DNA from: Lophius americanus
Taxonomy: Eukaryota > Chordata > Actinopteri > Lophiiformes > Lophiidae
Direction: 5' to 3'
Length of the DNA: 64,000 bases
Assembly (NCBI GenBank): GCA_037951165.1
Contig: JBBDHG010000439.1
Coordinates: 1 to 64,000, forward strand
Shown: in pieces, positions 13,509-28,300 of the stretch
How positions within the stretch are numbered: the first letter of the stretch is position 1
How the letters are laid out: every line of letters starts with the position of its first letter
Notes under the pieces: generated by a model
What the model saw: the letters and a program-made list of their open reading frames with translations, nothing else
Databases searched by the model: none
Told to the model about the DNA's origin: nothing
Made by a program: the position numbers and the translations under genes

Positions 13509-16500
13509 CATATATGTGTTATATATGTTATATGTTATATATGTCTCATACATGTGTTATATATGTGTTATGTATGTGTTATGTATGTGTCATATATGTG
13601 TCATATATGTGTTATATATGTTATATATGTTTTGTGTTATACATGTGTTATATATGTTATATATGTGTTATATATATTATATATGTGTTATATCTGTGTT
13701 ATATCTGTGTAATATATGTTATATATGTGTTATATATTTGTTACGTATGTTTCATATATGTGTAATATATGTGTTATATATGTGTTATGTATGTCTCATG
13801 TCTCATATGCGTCTCATATGTGTTATATATGTGTTATATACTTGTTATATGTGTTATATATGTTTTATATGTGTTATGTATGTCTCATATATGAATTATA
13901 TATGTGTTATATATGTGTCATACATGTGTTATATATGTTATATGTTATGTATGTGTCATAAATGTGTTATATTTGTGTAATATATGTGTTATATTTGTGT
14001 TTTATATGTGTTATGTATTTTATATATGTCTCATATGTTATATACATGTGTTATATATGTGTTATATATGTTTTATATGTGTAATATATGTTATATATGT
14101 GTTATATATGTGTTATATCTGTGTAATATATGTTATATATGCGTTATATATGTGTTATGTATGTCTCATATATGTGTCATATATGTGTTATATATGTGTT
14201 ATATATGTCTCATATATGTGTCATATGTGTTATAAATGTGTTATTAATGTCTCATATATGTGTTATATTTGTGTTATATATGTGTTATATATCTTATATA
14301 TGTGTTATATATGTGTTATATCTGTGTAATATATGTCATATATGTGTTACATATGTCTCATATGTGTTATATACGTATTACATATGTGTTATATACGTCT
14401 CATATATGTGTTATATATGTGTTATGTATGTTATGTATGTTTCTATGTATGTTATGTATGTCTCATATATGTGTTATATATGTGTTATATACGTCACATA
14501 TATGTGTTATATATGTGTTATGTATGTTATGTATGTGTTATGTATGTTATGTATGTCTCATATATGTGTTATATATTTGTTATATATGTGTTATGTATGT
14601 CTCATATATGTGTTATATATGTGTTATTAATGTCTCATGTCTCATATGCGTCTCACATGTGTTATATATGTGTTATATACGTGTTATATGTGTTATATAT
14701 GTTTTATATGTGTTATGTATGTCTCATATATGTGTTATATATGTGTTATATATGTCTCATATATGTGCTATATATGTGTTATATAAGTGTTATATATGTG
14801 TTATATATGTCTCATATATGTGTTATATATGTGTTATGTATGTTATGTATGTGTTATGTATGTTATGTATGTCTCATATTTGTGTTATATATGTGTTATA
14901 TATGTGTTATATATGTCTCATATGTGTGTTATTTATGTGTTATTTATGTCTTATGTCTCATATGCGTCTCACATGTGTTATATACGTGTTATATACGTGT
15001 TATATGTGTTATTTATGTTTTATATGTGTTATGTATGTCTCATATATGTGATATATATGTGTTATATATGTCTCATATATGTGCTATATATGTGTTATAT
15101 ATGTGTTATATATGTGTTATATACGTCTCATATATGTGTCATATATGTGTTATGTATGTTATGTATGTGTTATGTATGTTATGTATATCTCATATTTGTG
15201 TTATATATGTGTTATATATGTGTTATATATGTGTATAACCCATATATATATGTGTTATATATGTCTCATATATGTGTTATATATGTTATATGTTATATAT
15301 GTCTCATACATGTGTTATATATGTGTTATGTATGTGTTATGTATGTGTCATATATGTGTTATATTTGTTATATATGTGTTATATATGTCTCATATATGTG
15401 TTATATATGTTATATGTTATATATGTCTCATACATGTGTTATATATGTGTTATGTATGTGTTATGTATGTGTCATATATGTGTCATATATGTGTTATATA
15501 TGTTATATATGTTTTGTGTTATACATGTGTTATATATGTTATATATGTGTTATATATATTATATATGTGTTATATCTGTGTTATATCTGTGTAATATATG
15601 TTATATATGTGTTATATATTTGTTACGTATGTTTCATATATGTGTAATATATGTGTTATATATGTGTTATGTATGTCTCATGTCTCATATGCGTCTCATA
15701 TGTGTTATATATGTGTTATATACTTGTTATATGTGTTATATATGTTTTATATGTGTTATGTATGTCTCATATATGAATTATATATGTGTTATATATGTGT
15801 CATATATGTGTTATATATATGTTATATATGTGTTATATATGTGTTATATCTGTGTAATATATGTTATATATGTGTTATATAAGTGTTATGTATGTCTCAT
15901 ATATGTGTAATATATGTGTTATATATGTGTTATATATGTCTCATATATGTGTTATATATGTGTTATATTTGTGTTATATATGTGTTATGTATGTTATATA
16001 TGTCTCATATGTGTTATATATGTGTTATGTATGTTATGCTTGTGTTATGTATGTGTTATGTATGTCTCATATATGTCTCATATATGTGTCATATGTGTTA
16101 TATATGTGTTATATATGTGTTATATATGTGTTATATATGTGTTATATACGTCTCATATATGTGTTATATATGTGTTATGTATGTTATGTATGTGTTATGT
16201 ATGTTATGTATATCTCATATTTGTGTTATATATGTGTTATATATGTGTTATATATGTGTTATATATGTCTCATATATGTGTTATATATGTTATATGTTAT
16301 ATATGTCTCATACATGTGTTATATATGTGTTATGTATGTTATGTATGTGTTATGTATGTGTTATGTATGTCTCATAAATGTGTTATATATGTTATATGTT
16401 ATATATGTCTCATACATGTGTTATATATGTTATATGTTATGTATGTGTCATAAATGTGTTATATTTGTGTTATATATGTGTTATATTTGTGTTTTATATG

Positions 16501-17337
16501 TGTTATGTATGTTATATATGTCTCATATGTTATATACATGTGTTATATATGTGTTATATATGTTTTATATGTGTAATATATGTTATATATGTGTTATATA
16601 TGTGTTATATCTGTGTAATATATGTTATATATGCGTTATATATGTGTTATGTATGTCTCATATATGTGTCATATATGTGTTATATATGTGTTATATATGT
16701 CTCATATATGTGTCATATGTGTTATAAATGTGTTATTAATGTCTCATATATGTGTTATATTTGTGTTATATATGTGTTATATATGTTATATATGTGTTAT
16801 ATATGTGTTATATCTGTGTAATATATGTCATATATGTGTTACATATGTCTCATATGTGTTATATACGTATTACATATGTGTTATATATGTGTTATATACG
16901 TCTCATATATGTGTTATATATGTGTTATGTATGTTATGTATGTTTCTATGTATGTTATGTATGTCTCATATATGTGTTATATATGTGTTATATACGTCAC
17001 ATATATGTGTTATATATGTGTTATGTATGTTATGTATGTGTTATGTATGTTATGTATGTCTCATATATGTGTTATATATTTGTTATATATGTGTTATATA
17101 AGTGTTATATATGTGTTATGTATGTCTCATATATGTGTTATATATGTGTTATTAATGTCTCATGTCTCATATGCGTCTCACATGTGTTATATATGTGTTA
17201 TATACGTGTTATATGTGTTATATATGTTTTATATGTGTTATGTATGTCTCATATATGTGTTATATATGTGTTATATATGTCTCATATATGTGCTATATAT
17301 GTGTTATATAAGTGTTATATATGTGTTATATATGTCT
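13509..17337 (+). repeat. 3.83-kb family-II HOR, copy A
   Basis: First of two adjacent near-identical multi-kb units. It contains TGTTACGTATGTTTCATATA (about 13,739 and 15,621), TATATGAATTATATATG (about 13,891 and 15,773), ATGTTATGCTTGTGTTATG (about 16,031) and the AACCC marker at 15,237. Compared with copy B it lacks one 11-bp unit near 14,390, so the offset is 3,829 before and 3,840 after that point. From 14,401 to about 17,340 I compared the text line by line with 18,241-21,180 and saw no difference. Confidence 0.9.
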
Positions 17338-20300
17338 CATATATGTGTTATATATGTTATATGTTATATATGTCTCATACATGTGTTATATATGTGTTAT
17401 GTATGTGTTATGTATGTGTCATATATGTGTCATATATGTGTTATATATGTTATATATGTTTTGTGTTATACATGTGTTATATATGTTATATATGTGTTAT
17501 ATATATTATATATGTGTTATATCTGTGTTATATCTGTGTAATATATGTTATATATGTGTTATATATTTGTTACGTATGTTTCATATATGTGTAATATATG
17601 TGTTATATATGTGTTATGTATGTCTCATGTCTCATATGCGTCTCATATGTGTTATATATGTGTTATATACTTGTTATATGTGTTATATATGTTTTATATG
17701 TGTTATGTATGTCTCATATATGAATTATATATGTGTTATATATGTGTCATACATGTGTTATATATGTTATATGTTATGTATGTGTCATAAATGTGTTATA
17801 TTTGTGTAATATATGTGTTATATTTGTGTTTTATATGTGTTATGTATTTTATATATGTCTCATATGTTATATACATGTGTTATATATGTGTTATATATGT
17901 TTTATATGTGTAATATATGTTATATATGTGTTATATATGTGTTATATCTGTGTAATATATGTTATATATGCGTTATATATGTGTTATGTATGTCTCATAT
18001 ATGTGTCATATATGTGTTATATATGTGTTATATATGTCTCATATATGTGTCATATGTGTTATAAATGTGTTATTAATGTCTCATATATGTGTTATATTTG
18101 TGTTATATATGTGTTATATATCTTATATATGTGTTATATATGTGTTATATCTGTGTAATATATGTCATATATGTGTTACATATGTCTCATATGTGTTATA
18201 TACGTATTACATATGTGTTATATATGTGTTATATACGTCTCATATATGTGTTATATATGTGTTATGTATGTTATGTATGTTTCTATGTATGTTATGTATG
18301 TCTCATATATGTGTTATATATGTGTTATATACGTCACATATATGTGTTATATATGTGTTATGTATGTTATGTATGTGTTATGTATGTTATGTATGTCTCA
18401 TATATGTGTTATATATTTGTTATATATGTGTTATGTATGTCTCATATATGTGTTATATATGTGTTATTAATGTCTCATGTCTCATATGCGTCTCACATGT
18501 GTTATATATGTGTTATATACGTGTTATATGTGTTATATATGTTTTATATGTGTTATGTATGTCTCATATATGTGTTATATATGTGTTATATATGTCTCAT
18601 ATATGTGCTATATATGTGTTATATAAGTGTTATATATGTGTTATATATGTCTCATATATGTGTTATATATGTGTTATGTATGTTATGTATGTGTTATGTA
18701 TGTTATGTATGTCTCATATTTGTGTTATATATGTGTTATATATGTGTTATATATGTCTCATATGTGTGTTATTTATGTGTTATTTATGTCTTATGTCTCA
18801 TATGCGTCTCACATGTGTTATATACGTGTTATATACGTGTTATATGTGTTATTTATGTTTTATATGTGTTATGTATGTCTCATATATGTGATATATATGT
18901 GTTATATATGTCTCATATATGTGCTATATATGTGTTATATATGTGTTATATATGTGTTATATACGTCTCATATATGTGTCATATATGTGTTATGTATGTT
19001 ATGTATGTGTTATGTATGTTATGTATATCTCATATTTGTGTTATATATGTGTTATATATGTGTTATATATGTGTATAACCCATATATATATGTGTTATAT
19101 ATGTCTCATATATGTGTTATATATGTTATATGTTATATATGTCTCATACATGTGTTATATATGTGTTATGTATGTGTTATGTATGTGTCATATATGTGTT
19201 ATATTTGTTATATATGTGTTATATATGTCTCATATATGTGTTATATATGTTATATGTTATATATGTCTCATACATGTGTTATATATGTGTTATGTATGTG
19301 TTATGTATGTGTCATATATGTGTCATATATGTGTTATATATGTTATATATGTTTTGTGTTATACATGTGTTATATATGTTATATATGTGTTATATATATT
19401 ATATATGTGTTATATCTGTGTTATATCTGTGTAATATATGTTATATATGTGTTATATATTTGTTACGTATGTTTCATATATGTGTAATATATGTGTTATA
19501 TATGTGTTATGTATGTCTCATGTCTCATATGCGTCTCATATGTGTTATATATGTGTTATATACTTGTTATATGTGTTATATATGTTTTATATGTGTTATG
19601 TATGTCTCATATATGAATTATATATGTGTTATATATGTGTCATATATGTGTTATATATATGTTATATATGTGTTATATATGTGTTATATCTGTGTAATAT
19701 ATGTTATATATGTGTTATATAAGTGTTATGTATGTCTCATATATGTGTAATATATGTGTTATATATGTGTTATATATGTCTCATATATGTGTTATATATG
19801 TGTTATATTTGTGTTATATATGTGTTATGTATGTTATATATGTCTCATATGTGTTATATATGTGTTATGTATGTTATGCTTGTGTTATGTATGTGTTATG
19901 TATGTCTCATATATGTCTCATATATGTGTCATATGTGTTATATATGTGTTATATATGTGTTATATATGTGTTATATATGTGTTATATACGTCTCATATAT
20001 GTGTTATATATGTGTTATGTATGTTATGTATGTGTTATGTATGTTATGTATATCTCATATTTGTGTTATATATGTGTTATATATGTGTTATATATGTGTT
20101 ATATATGTCTCATATATGTGTTATATATGTTATATGTTATATATGTCTCATACATGTGTTATATATGTGTTATGTATGTTATGTATGTGTTATGTATGTG
20201 TTATGTATGTCTCATAAATGTGTTATATATGTTATATGTTATATATGTCTCATACATGTGTTATATATGTTATATGTTATGTATGTGTCATAAATGTGTT

Positions 20301-21177
20301 ATATTTGTGTTATATATGTGTTATATTTGTGTTTTATATGTGTTATGTATGTTATATATGTCTCATATGTTATATACATGTGTTATATATGTGTTATATA
20401 TGTTTTATATGTGTAATATATGTTATATATGTGTTATATATGTGTTATATCTGTGTAATATATGTTATATATGCGTTATATATGTGTTATGTATGTCTCA
20501 TATATGTGTCATATATGTGTTATATATGTGTTATATATGTCTCATATATGTGTCATATGTGTTATAAATGTGTTATTAATGTCTCATATATGTGTTATAT
20601 TTGTGTTATATATGTGTTATATATGTTATATATGTGTTATATATGTGTTATATCTGTGTAATATATGTCATATATGTGTTACATATGTCTCATATGTGTT
20701 ATATACGTATTACATATGTGTTATATATGTGTTATATACGTCTCATATATGTGTTATATATGTGTTATGTATGTTATGTATGTTTCTATGTATGTTATGT
20801 ATGTCTCATATATGTGTTATATATGTGTTATATACGTCACATATATGTGTTATATATGTGTTATGTATGTTATGTATGTGTTATGTATGTTATGTATGTC
20901 TCATATATGTGTTATATATTTGTTATATATGTGTTATATAAGTGTTATATATGTGTTATGTATGTCTCATATATGTGTTATATATGTGTTATTAATGTCT
21001 CATGTCTCATATGCGTCTCACATGTGTTATATATGTGTTATATACGTGTTATATGTGTTATATATGTTTTATATGTGTTATGTATGTCTCATATATGTGT
21101 TATATATGTGTTATATATGTCTCATATATGTGCTATATATGTGTTATATAAGTGTTATATATGTGTTATATATGTCT
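17338..21177 (+). repeat. 3.84-kb family-II HOR, copy B
   Basis: Second adjacent copy of the 3.84-kb unit, at offset 3,829 then 3,840 bp. AACCC marker at 19,077. The two copies part company at about 17,357/21,197, where copy A is followed by TATATGTTATATGTTATATA and copy B by TATGTATGTTATGTATGTG. The latter continues as the segment shared with 10.2-12.9 kb. No coding content. Confidence 0.9.
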
Positions 21178-23906
21178 CATATATGTGTTATATATGTGTT
21201 ATGTATGTTATGTATGTGTTATGTATGTTATGTATGTCTCATATTTGTGTTATATATGTGTTATATATGTGTTATATATGTCTCATATGTGTGTTATTTA
21301 TGTGTTATTTATGTCTTATGTCTCATATGCGTCTCACATGTGTTATATACGTGTTATATACGTGTTATATGTGTTATTTATGTTTTATATGTGTTATGTA
21401 TGTCTCATATATGTGATATATATGTGTTATATATGTCTCATATATGTGCTATATATGTGTTATATATGTGTTATATATGTGTTATATACGTCTCATATAT
21501 GTGTCATATATGTGTTATGTATGTTATGTATGTGTTATGTATGTTATGTATATCTCATATTTGTGTTATATATGTGTTATATATGTGTTATATATGTGTA
21601 TAACCCATATATATATGTGTTATATATGTCTCATATATGTGTTATATATGTTATATGTTATATATGTCTCATACATGTGTTATATATGTGTTATGTATGT
21701 GTTATGTATGTGTCATATATGTGTTATATTTGTTATATATGTGTTATATATGTCTCATATATGTGTTATATATGTTATATGTTATATATGTCTCATACAT
21801 GTGTTATATATGTGTTATGTATGTGTTATGTATGTGTCATATATGTGTCATATATGTGTTATATATGTTATATATGTTTTGTGTTATACATGTGTTATAT
21901 ATGTTATATATGTGTTATATATATTATATATGTGTTATATCTGTGTTATATCTGTGTAATATATGTTATATATGTGTTATATATGTGTTATGTATGTCTC
22001 ATATATGTGTAATATATGTGTTATATATGTTATATATGTGTTATATATGTGTTATGTATGTCTCATGTCTCATATGCGTCTCATATGTGTTATACATGTG
22101 TTATATACTTGTTATATGTGTTATATATGTGTTATATGTGTTATATATGTGTTATGTATGTCTCATGTCTCATATGCGTCTCATATGTGTTATATATGTG
22201 TTATATATGTCTCATATATGTGTTATATATGTGTTATATATGTGTTATATATATGTTATATACGTCTCATATATGTGTTATATATGTGTTTTGTATGTTA
22301 TGTATATGTTATGTATGTTATGTATGTTTGATATTTTTGATATATATGTGTTATGTATGTTATGTATGTTTCTATGTATGTTATGTATGTGTCATATATG
22401 TGTTATATATGTGTTATATATATGTTATATATGTGTTATATACGTCTCATATATTTGTTATATATGTGTTATGTATGTTATGTATGTGTTATATATGTGT
22501 TATATATGTGTTATATGTGTTTTATATATGTCTCATATATGTGTTATATATGTGTTATTTATGTCTCATGTCTCATATGCGTCTCACATGTGTTATATAT
22601 GTGTTATATACGTGTTATATGTGTTATATATGTTTTATATGTGTTATGTATGTCTCATATATGTGATAAATATGTGTTATATATGTCTCATATATTTGCT
22701 ATATATGTGTTATATATGTGTTATATATGTGTTATATATGTGTTATATACGTCTCATATATGTGTTATATATGTGTTATGTATGTTATGTATGTGTTATG
22801 TATGTTATGTATATCTCATATTTATGTTATATATGTGTTATATATGTGTTATATATGTGTTATATATGTGTTATATATGTGTTATATATGTTATATGTTA
22901 TATATGTCTCATACGTGTGTTATATATGTGTTATGTATGTTATGTATGTGTTATGTATGTGTTATGTATGTCTCATATATGTGTTATATATGTTATATGT
23001 TATATATGTCTCATACATGTGTTATATATGTTATATGTTATGTATGTGTCATAAATGTGTTATATTTGTGTTATATATGTGTTATATTTGTGTTTTATAT
23101 GTGTTATGTATGTTATATATGTCTCATATGTTATATACATGTGTTATATATGTGTTATATATGTTTTATATGTGTAATATATGTTATATATGTGTTATAT
23201 ATGTGTTATATCTGTGTAATATATGTTATATATGCGTTATATATGTGTTATGTATGTCTCATATATGTGTCATATATGTGTTATATATGTGTTATATATG
23301 TCTCATATATGTGTCATATGTGTTATAAATGTGTTATTAATGTCTCATATATGTGTTATATTTGTGTTATATATGTGTTATATATCTTATATATGTGTTA
23401 TATATGTGTTATATCTGTGTAATATATGTCATATATGTGTTACATATGTCTCATATGTGTTATATACGTATTACATATGTGTTATATATGTGTTATATAC
23501 GTCTCATATATGTGTTATATATGTGTTATGTATGTTATGTATGTTTCTATGTATGTTATGTATGTCTCATATATGTGTTATATATGTGTTATATACGTCA
23601 CATATATGTGTTATATATGTGTTATGTATGTTATGTATGTGTTATGTATGTTATGTATGTCTCATATATGTGTTATATATTTGTTATATATGTGTTATGT
23701 ATGTCTCATATATGTGTTATATATGTGTTATTAATGTCTCATGTCTCATATGCGTCTCACATGTGTTATATATGTGTTATATACGTGTTATATGTGTTAT
23801 ATATGTTTTATATGTGTTATGTATGTCTCATATATGTGTTATATATGTGTTATATATGTCTCATATATGTGCTATATATGTGTTATATAAGTGTTATATA
23901 TGTGTT
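21178..23906 (+). repeat. second copy of the 10.0-12.9 kb segment
   Basis: Matches 10,225-12,920 at offset 10,953, then 10,986 after a 33-bp difference. AACCC marker at 21,602. It ends at a HOR break near 23,906, where the expected continuation (TATATGTCTCATATATG, as at 12,921) is replaced by GTGTATAACCCATATATATA, joining directly to a 19.07-kb-like segment. That junction falls inside an 11-mer, as expected for unequal exchange in register. Confidence 0.82.
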
Positions 23907-26830
23907 ATATATGTGTATAACCCATATATATATGTGTTATATATGTCTCATATATGTGTTATATATGTTATATGTTATATATGTCTCATACATGTGTTAT
24001 ATATGTGTTATGTATGTGTTATGTATGTGTCATATATGTGTTATATTTGTTATATATGTGTTATATATGTCTCATATATGTGTTATATATGTTATATGTT
24101 ATATATGTCTCATACATGTGTTATATATGTGTTATGTATGTGTTATGTATGTGTCATATATGTGTCATATATGTGTTATATATGTTATATATGTTTTGTG
24201 TTATACATGTGTTATATATGTTATATATGTGTTATATATATTATATATGTGTTATATCTGTGTTATATCTGTGTAATATATGTTATATATGTGTTATATA
24301 TTTGTTACGTATGTTTCATATATGTGTAATATATGTGTTATATATGTGTTATGTATGTCTCATGTCTCATATGCGTCTCATATGTGTTATATATGTGTTA
24401 TATACTTGTTATATGTGTTATATATGTTTTATATGTGTTATGTATGTCTCATATATGAATTATATATGTGTTATATATGTGTCATATATGTGTTATATAT
24501 GTTATATATATGTTATATATGTGTTATATATGTGTTATATCTGTGTAATATATGTTATATATGTGTTATATAAGTGTTATGTATGTCTCATATATGTGTA
24601 ATATATGTGTTATATATGTGTTATATATGTCTCATATATGTGTTATATATGTGTTATATTTGTGTTATATATGTGTTATGTATGTTATATATGTCTCATA
24701 TGTGTTATATATGTGTTATGTATGTTATGCTTGTGTTATGTATGTGTTATGTATGTCTCATATATGTCTCATATATGTGTCATATGTGTTATATATGTGT
24801 TATATATGTGTTATATATGTGTTATATATGTGTTATATACGTCTCATATATGTGTTATATATGTGTTATGTATGTTATGTATGTGTTATGTATGTTATGT
24901 ATATCTCATATTTGTGTTATATATGTGTTATATATGTGTTATATATGTGTTATATATGTCTCATATATGTGTTATATATGTTATATGTTATATATGTCTC
25001 ATACATGTGTTATATATGTGTTATGTATGTTATGTATGTGTTATGTATGTGTTATGTATGTCTCATAAATGTGTTATATATGTTATATGTTATATATGTC
25101 TCATACATGTGTTATATATGTTATATGTTATGTATGTGTCATAAATGTGTTATATTTGTGTTATATATGTGTTATATTTGTGTTTTATATGTGTTATGTA
25201 TGTTATATATGTCTCATATGTTATATACATGTGTTATATATGTGTTATATATGTTTTATATGTGTAATATATGTTATATATGTGTTATATATGTGTTATA
25301 TCTGTGTAATATATGTTATATATGCGTTATATATGTGTTATGTATGTCTCATATATGTGTCATATATGTGTTATATATGTGTTATATATGTCTCATATAT
25401 GTGTCATATGTGTTATAAATGTGTTATTAATGTCTCATATATGTGTTATATTTCTGTTATATATGTGTTATATATGTTATATATGTGTTATATATGTGTT
25501 ATATCTGTGTAATATATGTCATATATGTGTTACATATGTCTCATATGTGTTATATACGTATTACATATGTGTTATATATGTGTTATATACGTCTCATATA
25601 TGTGTTATATATGTGTTATGTATGTTATGTATGTTTCTATGTATGTTATGTATGTCTCATATATGTGTTATATATGTGTTATATACGTCACATATATGTG
25701 TTATATATGTGTTATGTATGTTATGTATGTGTTATGTATGTTATGTATGTCTCATATATGTGTTATATATTTGTTATATATGTGTTATATAAGTGTTATA
25801 TATGTGTTATGTATGTCTCATATATGTGTTATATATGTGTTATTAATGTCTCATGTCTCATATGCGTCTCACATGTGTTATATATGTGTTATATACGTGT
25901 TATATGTGTTATATATGTTTTATATGTGTTATGTATGTCTCATATATGTGTTATATATGTGTTATATATGTCTCATATATGTGCTATATATGTGTTATAT
26001 AAGTGTTATATATGTGTTATATATGTCTCATATATGTGTTATATATGTGTTATGTATGTTATGTATGTGTTATGTATGTTATGTATGTCTCATATTTGTG
26101 TTATATATGTGTTATATATGTGTTATATATGTCTCATATGTGTGTTATTTATGTGTTATTTATGTCTTATGTCTCATATGCGTCTCACATGTGTTATATA
26201 CGTGTTATATACGTGTTATATGTGTTATTTATGTTTTATATGTGTTATGTATGTCTCATATATGTGATATATATGTGTTATATATGTCTCATATATGTGC
26301 TATATATGTGTTATATATGTGTTATATATGTGTTATATACGTCTCATATATGTGTCATATATGTGTTATGTATGTTATGTATGTGTTATGTATGTTATGT
26401 ATATCTCATATTTGTGTTATATATGTGTTATATATGTGTTATATATGTGTATAACCCATATATATATGTGTTATATATGTCTCATATATGTGTTATATAT
26501 GTTATATGTTATATATGTCTCATACATGTGTTATATATGTGTTATGTATGTGTTATGTATGTGTCATATATGTGTTATATTTGTTATATATGTGTTATAT
26601 ATGTCTCATATATGTGTTATATATGTTATATGTTATATATGTCTCATACATGTGTTATATATGTGTTATGTATGTGTTATGTATGTGTCATATATGTGTC
26701 ATATATGTGTTATATATGTTATATATGTTTTGTGTTATACATGTGTTATATATGTTATATATGTGTTATATATATTATATATGTGTTATATCTGTGTTAT
26801 ATCTGTGTAATATATGTTATATATGTGTTA
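23907..26830 (+). repeat. family-II HOR copy (offset 4,842-4,851 from 19.07-21.98 kb)
   Basis: Begins with the AACCC marker at 23,919 and follows the same order as 19,077 onward: TGTTACGTATGTTTCATATA, TATATGAATTATATATG, ATGTTATGCTTGTG, ending with a second AACCC at 26,453. The offset changes from 4,842 to 4,851 because of one extra 9-bp unit (ATGTTATAT) near 24,498. It differs from the source segment by few visible substitutions, for example TATATTTCTGTTATATATG at about 25,448. Confidence 0.82.
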
Positions 26831-28300
26831 TATATTTGTTATGTATGTTTCATATATGTGTAATATATGTGTTATATATGTGTTATGTATGTCTCATGTC
26901 TCATATGCGTCTCATATGTGTTATATATGTGTTATATACTTGTTATATGTGTTATATATGTTTTATATGTGTTATATATGTGTTATATCTGTGTAATATA
27001 TGTCATATATGTGTTACATATGTCTCATATGTGTTATATACGTATTACATATGTGTTATATATGTGTTATATACGTCTCATATATGTGTTATATATGTGT
27101 TATGTATGTTATGTATGTTTCTATGTATGTTATGTATGTCTCATATATGTGTTATATATGTGTTATATACGTCACATATATGTGTTATATATGTGTTATG
27201 TATGTTATGTATGTGTTATGTATGTTATGTATGTCTCATATATGTGTTATATATTTGTTATATATGTGTTATGTATGTCTCATATATGTGTTATATATGT
27301 GTTATTAATGTCTCATGTCTCATATGCGTCTCACATGTGTTATATATGTGTTATATACGTGTTATATGTGTTATATATGTTTTATATGTGTTATGTATGT
27401 CTCATATATGTGTTATATATGTGTTATATATGTCTCATATATGTGCTATATATGTGTTATATAAGTGTTATATATGTGTTATATATGTCTCATATATGTG
27501 TTATATATGTGTTATGTATGTTATGTATGTGTTATGTATGTTATGTATGTCTCATATTTGTGTTATATATGTGTTATATATGTGTTATATATGTCTCATA
27601 TGTGTGTTATTTATGTGTTATTTATGTCTTATGTCTCATATGCGTCTCACATGTGTTATATACGTGTTATATACGTGTTATATGTGTTATTTATGTTTTA
27701 TATGTGTTATGTATGTCTCATATATGTAATATATATGTGTTATATATGTCTCATATATGTGCTATATATGTGTTATATATGTGTTATATATGTGTTATAT
27801 ACGTCTCATATATGTGTCATATATGTGTTATGTATGTTATGTATGTGTTATGTATGTTATGTATATCTCATATTTGTGTTATATATGTGTTATATATGTG
27901 TTATATATGTGTATAACCCATATATATATGTGTTATATATGTCTCATATATGTGTTATATATGTTATATGTTATATATGTCTCATACATGTGTTATATAT
28001 GTGTTATGTATGTGTTATGTATGTGTCATATATGTGTTATATTTGTTATATATGTGTTATATATGTCTCATATATGTGTTATATATGTTATATGTTATAT
28101 ATGTCTCATACATGTGTTATATATGTGTTATGTATGTGTTATGTATGTGTCATATATGTGTCATATATGTGTTATATATGTTATATATGTTTTGTGTTAT
28201 ACATGTGTTATATATGTTATATATGTGTTATATATATTATATATGTGTTATATCTGTGTTATATCTGTGTAATATATGTTATATATGTGTTATATATTTG
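26831..28300 (+). repeat. 1.46-kb partial tandem copy of 25.5-26.9 kb
   Basis: 27,000-28,325 repeats 25,516-26,863. The offset is 1,484 bp at the left and 1,462 bp at the right because the right copy lacks 22 bp (two 11-mers; compare 25,780-25,820 with 27,260-27,290). AACCC marker at 27,915. One copy-specific change, TATATGTAATATATATG at about 27,722, replaces TATATGTGATATATATG. Confidence 0.8.
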
